From: Acinetobacter sp. C26M
GTDB taxonomy: Bacteria; Pseudomonadota; Gammaproteobacteria; Pseudomonadales; Moraxellaceae
Direction: 5' to 3'
NCBI RefSeq assembly: GCF_023702675.1
Contig: NZ_CP098478.1
Coordinates: 2,542,001 to 2,606,000, forward strand
DNA length: 64,000 bases
Shown: piece after piece, positions 7,667 to 19,200 of the stretch
Layout: every line of letters begins with the position of its first letter
How positions within the stretch are numbered: position 1 is the stretch's first letter
Made by a program: the position numbers and the translations under genes
Notes under the pieces: model-generated
Database searches by the model: none
The model's input: the letters and a program-made list of their open reading frames with translations, nothing else
Told to the model about the DNA's origin: nothing

Positions 7667-8854
7667 ATGACAGCAATTACTCCATCAGATTCTTCGAGTC
7701 AACTTCAAAGATGGCTTGGTTTTTTAGAACAAGATCCTAAAAACACTCATTTAATTACATCAATTCTTGAACTAAGTTTGGCCGAAAATCAGGTTGATAC
7801 GCTCAAGCGAATGTTAGTGCATATTCAAACTCAAAATATTCATGAGCCTCAAGTAAGTAGTCTAGCCAGCTTGGTTTGTTTACAACTAGGTAAATTTCAG
7901 GATGCTATTATTTTTGGGGAGCATGCGCTAGAGACTGGATCCGCAAATGCAACCGTTGTTCACAATCTTGCATATGCTCAGCTTTACTTAGGCGAATACA
8001 AAAAAGCTCAACAGCTCTTAGAGCCATTAATCGCAACCGCGACAACACTCAATGCCGATACTTATGTTCTCTACGCAAAAGTGATGCATCATTTAGAACA
8101 ACCAGAAGACGCAATTTCAGCACTTCAAAAAGCAATTGCATTAAACCCACTACATGCAGAAGCATTAGGAAATCTGGCTTTACTCCAATACGAAATAGAT
8201 CATAATCTTTCCGACTATTCAGAAGCCAAAGAAACAGCACAAAAGGCGCTCACTATTGCACCCTTTCAGCTTGAAGCATTATTAGCTTTGGCTGAAATTC
8301 AATTGAATGACCGTAACATCTCCGATGCTCACAATAATTTTAATTTGATTTTAGAGCATCACCCTCAATCAGGGCGGGCATGGTCTGGTTTAGGCCAACT
8401 TGAGTTCTATGAAACCAATATTGATCAGGCTGAAAAATACCTACTTAAAGCTGTTGAATATATGAAAGATCACGTCGGTACGTGGCAAGTCTTGGGTTGG
8501 TGTTATGTTCTCAAAAATAATATTGAGCAAGCAGCTTGGGCATTTGAAATTGCATTACCTCTCAATACCGAATTTGCAGATAGTTATGGTGGCATCGCTG
8601 TTGTTGAAGCCATGCGCCATAATACGGTAGCAGCAAAACAATGGATCAAAAAAGCTTTTGAGCTAGATGAACATAGTATGGCAGCAACATTCGCTGAATA
8701 TGTTTTACTGAATAATCAGGGATCATCTGAAGCTGCTCAACAAAAGATGAATAGTATCTTGATCAGAAGAGCACCAAGTAGTGATCGCTCTGGACAAACG
8801 CTTGTCAATGAATGGCTAGCTCAGCATTCTGATTTTCCAAAACACTTAAATTAA
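7667..8854 (+). CDS. TPR-repeat protein, divergent from flagellar operon
   Basis: The 395-residue protein is built almost entirely of tetratricopeptide repeats. Examples are HNLAYAQLYLGEYKKAQQLL, AISALQKAIALNPLHAEALG, AKETAQKALTIAPFQLEALL, GRAWSGLGQLEFYETNIDQA and GWCYVLKNNIEQAAWAFEIA, giving about nine helical pairs. There is no signal peptide or membrane segment, so it is probably a cytoplasmic scaffold. No catalytic domain is visible. It reads away from the fliQ operon across a 137-bp gap and is followed by a second TPR gene in the same direction. A role in flagellar assembly or regulation is only suggested by position. Confidence 0.85.
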   Translation: MTAITPSDSSSQLQRWLGFLEQDPKNTHLITSILELSLAENQVDTLKRMLVHIQTQNIHEPQVSSLASLVCLQLGKFQDAIIFGEHALETGSANATVVHNLAYAQLYLGEYKKAQQLLEPLIATATTLNADTYVLYAKVMHHLEQPEDAISALQKAIALNPLHAEALGNLALLQYEIDHNLSDYSEAKETAQKALTIAPFQLEALLALAEIQLNDRNISDAHNNFNLILEHHPQSGRAWSGLGQLEFYETNIDQAEKYLLKAVEYMKDHVGTWQVLGWCYVLKNNIEQAAWAFEIALPLNTEFADSYGGIAVVEAMRHNTVAAKQWIKKAFELDEHSMAATFAEYVLLNNQGSSEAAQQKMNSILIRRAPSSDRSGQTLVNEWLAQHSDFPKHLN

Positions 8855-8867
8855 AAAGAAGATGTCC

Positions 8868-9524
8868 ATGAATGAATTTTTATCCCCTTTCGATGCAGAT
8901 GAAACACTCAAGCTTGCTATTCATGCCAGTGAACATGGAGATGCTCACTCTGCAATTCGTTATTTAACTGAATTATTAAATGTTCAACCAGAACATGGCG
9001 CTGCTTGTTATTTTCTAGCCATGCAATATGCAGAAATTGGGTTATTTGAACGTGCAATTACCACCCTACAACATGCAATAAAAATCAATCCAACTTTTGA
9101 TATTGCTCAGTTCCAACTTGGTCTATTGCATCTACAAACCCAACAGACGCTGCAAGCAGAGCAACTTTTTAGCAGTTTGTCATTGAGTTCACACGATCCC
9201 GCGCTTGCAGCTTTTTCTCTTGGTTATTTAGCCCTGTTTAAAGAGCAAACTAGTGACGCAATTCATCATTTCCAAGAAGGGATTGCAGTTTGTTCTAATG
9301 ATGCACTGAACAATGATATTAAACGTGTCATTGCACAAGTTGAGCATGCAGCTGCTAGCGCACCGCTCGTTGCACCTACAACGAATGCTACAGAGACTCC
9401 ACAGGCAAATAACTTCACTCAAACTAAAGCTGAATCTACGAATGCACCAACCGAGCAGAAAAAGCTCACTGGCTTTTTAGGTGCGTACCTAGATACGATT
9501 GATGATGAAAATGGGCCACATTAA
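8868..9524 (+). CDS. Second TPR-repeat protein
   Basis: The product has TPR units over residues about 10-165 (AIRYLTELLNVQPEHGAACY, AITTLQHAIKINPTFDIAQF, AIHHFQEGIAVCS). A Pro/Ala/Thr/Asn-rich tail follows, ending in KKLTGFLGAYLDTIDDENGPH, which resembles a short binding peptide. ATG 8868 is preferred over ATG 8862 because AAGAAG lies 6 bases before it. The gene follows the first TPR gene by 13 bases, so they form an operon. No enzyme domain or export signal is visible. It may be a partner of the upstream TPR protein; function is unknown. Confidence 0.82.
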   Translation: MNEFLSPFDADETLKLAIHASEHGDAHSAIRYLTELLNVQPEHGAACYFLAMQYAEIGLFERAITTLQHAIKINPTFDIAQFQLGLLHLQTQQTLQAEQLFSSLSLSSHDPALAAFSLGYLALFKEQTSDAIHHFQEGIAVCSNDALNNDIKRVIAQVEHAAASAPLVAPTTNATETPQANNFTQTKAESTNAPTEQKKLTGFLGAYLDTIDDENGPH

Positions 9525-9541
9525 TTTATTTTCATTTAATA

Positions 9542-9570
9542 AAGGAAGAAATTAAGCTAGCTTCTTCCTT
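9542..9570 (+). terminator. Hairpin downstream of TPR operon
   Basis: Arms AAGGAAGAA (9542-9550) and TTCTTCCTT (9562-9570) form a 9-bp stem around an 11-base loop, 18 bases after the TPR stop. Only a short T-rich tail (GAACTTTT) follows, so termination efficiency is uncertain. Confidence 0.45.
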
Positions 9571-9670
9571 GAACTTTTGGACCATCTTAATTCATTAAGA
9601 TAAAAACCTAATTAGATAAACTTAAATAGGTCTGTGAATATTTAGTTATACTCTTCAGCATTATTATTTA

Positions 9671-10207
9671 CTAAAATTGTTCAAAACTAGGTTCTTTACT
9701 CGGAAAAGTGGAAGGGAAAAAATTACAAACTACTTTTCGCTGCAAAATCCCGAGTAGAAAATCAGTCATAGATATTTTTAATACATCCCAATTGGATGAA
9801 CGAGCTTCATTTATAATAACATTCCATTCTTTTGGAAGATCATTTACTTGCCAAAAAAGCACATCCCCATTATCAGTCATACCAAATGGTAAAATACCAT
9901 TTTTTAAAGGGAAGAAATCATAAGGAACCTCCTCTCCATATGATTTTAGATCTTTATAAACTTCTGATTGAACATACAATTGATCAATTAGATTAATATT
10001 TATATTCTCTGAAAATGGATTAAAAATTGTTAAAAAACTATCAATGGAACCAGACCCATAAATCTGTATAAATTCCTTATAGTCATTTGGTATTACTAAT
10101 CCTAACTTACTCTCTATCGTATCCCATAATTGATTATTAAGGTTATTAGGAACCTCTGATGGTTCCTTTGGCGGTAGCATTTCTTTTACAAGATCATCAA
10201 TACTCAT
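9671..10207 (-). CDS. SUKH (SMI1/KNR4) family immunity protein
   Basis: This 178-residue cytosolic protein carries a SUKH-superfamily fold: LWDTIESKLGLVIPNDYKEF (about residues 27-46), then IQIYGSGSIDSF, FFPLKNGILPFGMTDNGDVL and FWQVNDLPKEWNVII. SUKH proteins commonly neutralise the C-terminal domain of polymorphic toxins, including nucleases. Its ATG overlaps the stop of the giant RHS toxin as ATGA (10204-10207), so toxin and antidote are translationally coupled. The proposed job is to bind the RHS nuclease domain and protect the producer and its sisters. It faces the TPR operon convergently. Function is inferred from fold and position. Confidence 0.88.
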   Translation of the reverse strand: MSIDDLVKEMLPPKEPSEVPNNLNNQLWDTIESKLGLVIPNDYKEFIQIYGSGSIDSFLTIFNPFSENININLIDQLYVQSEVYKDLKSYGEEVPYDFFPLKNGILPFGMTDNGDVLFWQVNDLPKEWNVIINEARSSNWDVLKISMTDFLLGILQRKVVCNFFPSTFPSKEPSFEQF

Positions 10208-13200
10208 TTAGCATACCCTATTGGATTTAATATTGAAATATCAAGGTAATATCCTTTATTCCCTTTAGCTGACAAGGTTACAGCTGTCGGAATTACGTTT
10301 TCTCCATTATAAATTGGTTTAACAGAATATTGCACTACTTCTCCTGCTTCAACCGCTTTTCTTACTTGACCCTCAAACCCACGCATAGCAGGACTATTAG
10401 TCCAATTCTGTTGTAGTGTTACCAAGTTTTCTGCAATATCTCCACTTCCTCCTAGTTGATTCCCAATTAAGTGCCCCCTTGCCTGATTGAATTTTATACC
10501 ATTCCCAGCCCAACCAGGTGGACTAATTCTAGAATTAGCAGGAGTTCCCGTTTTTAACATATCTGGTGTAATACTTGCATAAGCTCCAGTAGGTCTATTT
10601 AAATGATCAAGCCCCTCATATAATATCGATCCACTCCCTTTTTCCACTAGAATATCTGAAGTTAGTTTGCTTGAAGCTATTTCAGAAATAGGGCTCCACT
10701 CCATTTCCGCAAAATTAGGAACTGAACTATTTTCACCCACTTTAACTATTGGATTTCTCAACTCAATAGGCAATCCACTATTCAATCGACCAGCACTAGT
10801 ATCAAAATATAAAGGTGATTGTATATGAGGACTCGTATCAAACCGTGAAATTAACTTTGTTCCGCCACTTAATCCAGCGCCATAAAGCCCTACAAAACCA
10901 TCCTCAAGCTTCTCATTCCATGAAGTATTATTCCAATAATTTGAAGCACCTGTTGCAGTATTATCAATCGGATGCTCAGCAAAGGTCTTAATTCCTGACC
11001 ATGCTGTTGCTCTTGAATTTGGGTCTGTTCCTAGCTCAACTAAACCAGCAGCTCCATTAACCGCTCCTTGTAGCATACGCAAAAATGGACGAGAAACTGC
11101 TGCACCAACGACCATTCCTGCAGAATTACCATGATCTCGTACATCCGTAATATCAGCTACTCGATTGTTCATAAAGGTTTGAACTGATCTCGCAGCATTT
11201 GCAACAAGTGGAATATCCTGTTGAACCAAACCTAATGGCGTAAATTTACTCGCATATTTAAAGAAGCTACCAACCCCTTCTAGAGCATTTTCAATATTAG
11301 CATCACCTATCCAACTACCTCTAGGCGTCACATTAATAGTTGGCAATATAGTTTGCAACACCAAAACCGTATCTGAAACTGTTCCACTTTTATAACTTGC
11401 ATCTGCCAATAAAGGTCTAGTTTTTGAACGCTCCCTTTCTAGACGTAGAAATTCATCTTCGTTAAAATTTTTAACCATATCATTACTATTACTGGTATCA
11501 AACCACCCTTCAGCATTTTCCCCAAACTGTCTACCCACTGTATTTGCTATCGCTGCCATTGAAACATTTAAATAATCTGGTCTTGCTCCACCAAACCATT
11601 TATCATCTATCGTGGCTGCCGTAGTCGCACCTACTAAAGAGTAAGCATAAGGCCTAGCCGCTTCACCTAAACCATCAAATACCCCTCTTGCCCCCATACC
11701 AGATGCAGCTACAGAAGCAACAACTGAAGAACCCAAAGCATTCCAACTAAAACTTTGGTTATTGCCAAACACTTGATTAGCAATATAATTCGAACCATAG
11801 TTGATTGTGCCGTACACAGCTCCTTTAACAGCCCAATTTGCATTTTTGACTGTTGCCGCGGCTTTAGTCACCCAACTGGCCTGATTTGCAGTTTGTGCTG
11901 CTGACCCTGCCGCCGAAATTACCCCTCCCACTCCCGCTGTCACACCTGCTGTTAATGCGGATATCCCGACTTGCGACCATGAGAAACTATCCACGACTCC
12001 CATTGCTTTACCAGCCAACTGCGAAGCTGCACTACCTACTGCTGCACCTATCATCGATGCACCAACAGCATATCCTAGTGTCATGCCAGTTCCCGATAAA
12101 GCAGCTAAGCCTGTACCAAATGCACTTAAACCAAATGCACTCCCCGTTGTTGTGATTGCTCCCATCAAACCTGCCGCAGCCCCCGCAGTATAAATCGTTG
12201 CAACCACTGCCACGACAATCATCACAATCTGGGCAATACCACCACACTTCTTCTTCGGTTTCGGTGGTGGTGGCGGACTTGGGACGGTCGGTTGGGTATC
12301 CCCAATCGCTTCACCCGGATTATACGGTCTAAAGGTTTCACTGTTGTTGTGGATATTGGTGACTTTGTTCGGAATCGAGAGTACCTGACCTGCTGTCAAT
12401 TTATCCGATGGACTTAAGCCATTCAGATCCGCAATCATGTACCACATCGAAGCATCACCCCATACCGACAAAGCGATGCTTTGCAGGGTATCTCCGTTGT
12501 TCACCACATAGTTAGTTGGAGCACTCGATGGATACTGCGCGTTGATCGGCTCAAAGTTCTGATCAAAATCTGCTGATGAAATCGGTTTAAAATCTTTGGC
12601 TTGAGTTGGCGTTGCTCGACTGTTTTGGATACTTTGAACGTAGTCTTCACGTGATGGACCATCATTACTTAAATCACCAACGCGCTGCCCATTAACATAA
12701 TAGAAATTACGGTAGCGATTCATTGAGTTGTTAATTAACTCATTACGTTGCAACACCATACCTTGCGAGTTATTGATATATGTAGCGAAACGTTTACTCT
12801 GACCGTTTTGGTTATCTAAAAAAGCACGAATATGCCCATTTTCATCATAATAAAAATCAGTCGTACCTGTCAGAGGATTGTTATTGACATTGGTCGTCGT
12901 GGTTATTTTTTGCTGCTTCGCTGAATCCCACCATTCATATTCATATTTGGTGGTTTGCACCGACCCTGTGCTTGGCTCCATAACCGTGCTGTCTAGCGTT
13001 ACTTTGTCAGCATAATAGTTGTAAGTCGTTAGCCCAGCATTACTACCCGTCTTGGTTTGCTTACTGACTTGGTTGTCGTTGTTATAATCCGTGATCGTCG
13101 TTTGATAAGCCTCAGTATTGCTGTTTTCTTTATTCTCTACATATTTTTTAACACGGCCCAATTCATCTGCATAACGAGTAGAGAGGATGTATTTCGCTCC

Positions 13201-16200
13201 TAAAACAACACCAGCACTGTCATAGTCCTGATTTTCTACTTTTTCTAGATAACCATCCGTCGTGTAGGTATAGCTTTCTTTATGGGCTTTGCTTGAGTTT
13301 AGGGCATTTTTTCCATAGTCCGCTGACAGGCGTTGTCCTAATTTGTCGTATTCAATCTTAACTCCTGTATCACCACGTTCGACTTGCTTGCTCGTACTAT
13401 TCAATTTCCCCATACTGACAGTAAATCGATTCATACTGTCATAGCTATACCAGAAGTCTTGGGTTTTTGGTCCTGTGTTGATAACATCACGATAGTTTGC
13501 CAACATGTGAAGAATGTTACCATTAGCATCATAGTCATAGTGAATACTGAAGGATTGGTCTTGTACACTGATCTTGCGATTAAGTGAATCGTAGCCAATC
13601 AACGCATTTTGGAAGACGCGTGGCTCACCTACTGTTGTATTAAGATCTTGGTAACGCTCTTCAATACGATTGCCATTGTCGTCATAACGATATGTCGTTA
13701 AAACACTTAAACTATTATCTTTTATTTCTTTTACATAACCATTTGAATAATAAGTATAATCAATATTTTGACCTTGAGTATTGATTTGTTTGGTCAGCCA
13801 ACCGCCTGCATTAAAAGTATAACTAAAGACATGTCCACCTTTATCGGTATGTTTGACATTGCGTCCATAGTAGTCCTGTTCATCAATAATCGTTTTACCC
13901 AAGACATCGGTTTCAGTACGTGTAATTCCACCTTTGGTGCCATTGATATTCAGAATATTAGCATCATAAGCATAGTCAACATTGGTTACTACGCCTTCAG
14001 CAGTTTTTGTTTGAACTACTCGACCTAAGGCATCATATTCAGTTGTAACTACATTACCCAATGCATTGGTGACAGTAATTCGATTACCTAATTCATCATA
14101 ACCAAAGGTATCGGTTAGCGCTTTTTGTACTCCCGATATCGTGATTAATTCCGCACCAGCACTGCCTGCTGTACGTGCTGCTTTGGTCATTTGGGTAAGG
14201 TTACCACTGATATCATAGTAGTAATCTATTTTAACCCCATTTTCATTGGTTCGAGCTTTCAGATTGCCGAAGGTATCATAGCCATTAATCACCTGACCAG
14301 CATCAGCATGGGTTTCCGTGGCCACCAGCCAATCACCTGTTTCGAGGTTACGACCATTGATGTAGCTTTGTTTATTAATATTGCCATTGGCATCTTTAGT
14401 GACCAAAAGTCTTCCAGCCAGGTCATAGCCATATTCAAGCGTAGGATTACCTTGGACAACCGTACCATCTGCTTTACGAATATCAACAGTTGGTAATTTC
14501 TTTTCAATTAATTTTCCAAGCGTGTTATAGCTTGAAATTGTAGTATTTCCGTTGCCATCGGTCTCACTAATAATTTCACCAAAGGCATTGTAGTTTTGGC
14601 TACGAATAATTTGGTTTTCTTCATTACCTGACCCATTGATAGTCCATTTCTTTTGCTGGATATCACCATTACCTTTATTGTCAATTGTAATTTTACCTGG
14701 AACAAAAGCAATGACTTCGCCACTCACATCATAAAGTTGATAAAAGTATTCATAACTACTGTTAGTTAATAGATTATTAATATCCCACCGATATATTCCA
14801 TTTTGTGGGATTAGAGTAACTGTATCGAATTGAGGCTTGTTTTCTGAGACTAGATCAATAGGATTTGATATAAAATCTCCATTAGCATCAACCTCACGTT
14901 TACGATAGTAAACTTCCATTTTGACGCCATTATTTTGCGCTGGTTGTAGATCAATCCAACGATCTGTTAATCCACTATTATGTAAATTATTTCCACCATC
15001 CAATCCTACACTTACAAAACCATTTGCTCGATTAATCACTTTTCCTGAAGCGTCGAGTGTTTCATAGCTATAATAAATAGATGTTTTACCCACTAAGTTT
15101 TTAGTTATCACATCTGAGACATCTAGAGTTGCTGTTCCATTTGAGCTGATGGTTAATGTATCAGTATATTCTAAATTATTTGGATCAAAACCATATTTAA
15201 CCGTTATTTTATTACTGCCTGTTGGTTGGCCTGACAATACAATTTTATTACTTGCATATTCCTGAGAAACATAAGATTTTAGATTAAGTTTACTTATTGA
15301 ATTCGAGGCTTCTCTACCAGTAACCGTAAATCCACCTATGACTGAATTCACTTCAACATCCTGACCAAGCTCATTTTTACTTATAGACCTCAACCTAAAT
15401 GTATATTCACCTGCATTACGAGCAACATCACTCCCATTCCATGAACAATAAAGTAGTCCAGGAGTATCTCCTGAAGAGAATGAATACCTTGACCCTCCAA
15501 GATTATAAGGATCATACTCATTAAAAACCTCTAAAACAGCCGAAGAAGCAATATATTTACTATTTTTTTGATTAAAAAAATAAAAATATGGCGTTTTGCT
15601 TTTAGTAGTCGGAGATACTGGATATCTCAGACCAACATATCGATTGTAAGCATCATAAATATCATTATAAGCCGTAATTAAAAAACCATTCCCTTCTATA
15701 TTAACAGGGGTAGCTATAACACCAGATGAAGAAGAATTTGAAAAAATAATTTTTTGCCTATTGACCACATTACCGTTTATATCTAATGCAATATATTCAC
15801 CACTATTTAATGGAATCGGTGCTGTTGGCGAACCAAAAACTATTTGTAATTTTGTTAAATCTATATCAAACTGACCATTAATGACTGTATTCTTCTCCAT
15901 AAAGATAGCAAATCCATCCACAACCAAAATAACGTCACTAGTATTTTGCTTTTGATTTTTTAACTTCAGTTTATTATTTTCGATAACAGCAATATCATTT
16001 ATAGAGCTCGCAATAGAAGCTTTAGAGCTCAGGTAGAGATTTTCATTAGTAGATAATTTTGAATGACTTGTAACAATTGGTGTTGAAGATCCATCTATAT
16101 AAGTATAACTTCCTGTGCCACCAACTACCTTTTTCCCAGTTCCATCAAATCCAAAATATTGGAATTCATATTTCTCACCAACTAAGCCTTTCCCTACATA

Positions 16201-19200
16201 AGCTGCATACCCATTTCCATCAATAAATGGACGTATTGCACTCTGAGAAAAATCATACCAATCAGCTTTACCTGGGTATTTTATATAAAATGTAAATTGA
16301 GTAACATTTGGGGGGAAATTATTAAAAACAAGCGTACTATATTTACTACGAATAGCATTAATAGAAGAAATCTGTGCTGTTTTAATATTTTTGTAATATT
16401 TCCCATCTTTTAATTGAAAATTATTTAAAAATAAATTCGACGATGGAGTATTTGCATCTTCGACTTGATTGAAAGTTTCTACGGCTTTCCATGTAAAATT
16501 ATAGTTTGCTAATTCCAGCTCTTTATCATTATGTTTTTTTGTAACTTGAATTGTAATTTTTTGCCCAGATACAAAACTATTAATTCCATCAATAATAGCA
16601 ACTGTAGCATTACTAGAAAAAGTTTTTACAATCTCTGTAGCCCCAATCTTAATTTTAACAACGAAGTTTCCATTATAACTATTAAGCTCTGGCAACTTTA
16701 TAGTCAAACTATTAATATAATCCTCTTTTGAACCAACCCATGTTTTTTGTGTGCCATTCACTACCTGCTGCGATATAGTTACTACCTCAGTTAAACTATA
16801 GGTAGTTTCTAAAGTAGCCTCAACTGAATTGGTACTCATTGTTGCAATTGGAGTACTCGTTGCTGTATTAGGTAAATTCATGGACTGAGCTGATACACTT
16901 CCACCTGAGAACATATCAACAACGTTCACTGAGCGTTTAATCGTCCCTGTACTACTCTCTAAAACCGTTCCCTTTGCATCAGTACTACTGTAACTAAAGT
17001 TAAAATTAGCATTCGCTTTTATCGCTGAAATACCTAGTACAAAAGCACCAGCTGTTGCACCTGCCTGCATGTCAATCGCTAACGTATTATCTACGGTTGC
17101 TGTACTACCCGTTGGCCAGTATTTGATCACCAAGCGTTTGGCTTGTGCATTCGCCTGAATACTCAACTTTTGTGTATCGGCATTAAAACTCAGCTTATTT
17201 GCGCTACTACTATTATCTGTTAAAGCAACCGTCGACTTCTCTATAGTTCGCGAAATGGTCTGACTAAACAGGTTTAAAGTCGTATCTAAACTGTCTTGAC
17301 TGAACTTAGGTTGGCGGACTGCAACTACTTGGTTATGTTTGTCATAGACTGTCTCTGTATAGGTAACACCTGTCAGATTTTTAAGTTGATCCGGTGTTTT
17401 TGCTGCGATTGTGCTTGAACCTGTGGTGTCCAACTGTAAGGTCGCATTGCCATTTTTGTCATATAGGTAATAACGTGTCACCCCATTATTGGCATTGCTC
17501 TTCCATACCTTACCTTGGTTATTGTATTCCGTGACTTCTTGCCACGAATCTGTCATTTTAGTCGTACTATTTGGATTGACTAAACGTTTTCCAGTGATTT
17601 CCCCAAAGACGTTATAGCGTGTTTCACGTTGCTCTAGCGTCTTCCATGCAACGGCTGTACCACTTGGGGATGGACGTGATCCTTCATTCACGCGTCGAAC
17701 CGTTTCTTTGCCTAATTGATTATATTCAATTAAGGTTTCATCTGTTTTAAAAACCGTTGAGTTGGTCTTACGATCCGTACTCACCCAAGTTTGGTTACCC
17801 GCTAAATCATAGGCATAGTTTACGCTATGGCCAATATTACCATTAGTCTCTTTAATGAGACGACCCAGCTTGTCATAACCGTACTGGGTCACACGGTCAT
17901 CGGTCGTAACTGCATCATTGGCGCCCAACACCGAACTACTCGAGAGTAGCCCTAAACCATTATAAACACTGGCAATACGTTGTTTCACCGCAACATTATT
18001 ACTATCTTTATATTCCCCAAAGGTGCGTAAGGTTTCTCGACCCAACTTGTCATAGTCGGTTCTCACCGTACCAGTAATGTCTGTCTTGGTTAGAACCTGA
18101 TCTAAACCATTATAAGTAAAACTGGTGCCACTATTCCCCACCTTGGTGGTCGTGCCGTCGGTATATTTGACATTAAATAGTTCAGTTTTACTGACGCGTC
18201 CTTTACGATCAAATGTCGTTAGGGTCTTACGATCATTGTTCGTATCTACAATTAGCAGTGCTTTTACTTGATTGAATTGTAAAGATTTGAGGTCTGATGA
18301 AAGCCCTTTCGCATACTTGATTTCAGTTAAGGTATTTACCTGATTGGTGACATCATAATCATAGGTCCATTGTGTGGCAAAGCCACCCGCATTAACGGTG
18401 AATACCTTGCGACCTATCGCATCATAATAATAGTAAGTGATCCCCCCTTTCGCATCTTCAACACGGATAAGATTGCCATTACCATCATAGTAACTCTTTT
18501 CAATCGCATCTTGCTTAAGCAAACCACCTTTTCCATCTACATCATAATCATAGGTATAAACATCTGGAGTCTTCACCTGAATTTGACGACCTACTTTATC
18601 GTAGCCATACTCTACAACACGGATATTACCCGCTGGTGCAACAGGCAATGTTTCACCCGCTAGAGCAGGTAATGAAACAGCCGTTTCATAAGATTTTAAT
18701 TTAGTGACTTGACCATCGGCATTATATTCCCATTGCGTCAGTTGACCCACTGGGCTAATTTCAAATATTTTGCGGCCATTGTTATCATAGTAGCTAAAGA
18801 TTTTAGCACCATTCGCATCCGTCTTTAAAATCTGATTGCCATAGCCATCATATTGATAGCTTTCTCGCGGAATTACACCTGTCGTAATCACTTTGTTTTT
18901 AAGATCAGGTTTGTTTGGATCTAATGCTTTTAACTGAACAACATCAACTGCTTCACCTACTTTGGTGGTTAAACGATTTAACGCATCATATTGATAGACC
19001 GAAACACGTTGTTCTGTTAAACCCTTCGCTTCAGTCAATTTGGTTCTATTACCAAAAGCATCATATTCATAGGTATTGATAACAGTAGAGTTTGCTGATT
19101 TTTCTGGTAATGTTTCTTGAATCAAACGACCTAAACGATCATAGACATAGCTATACACCCCACCCAACTTATTCCGGTAAGTTGCAGGTTGGGCTAAACC

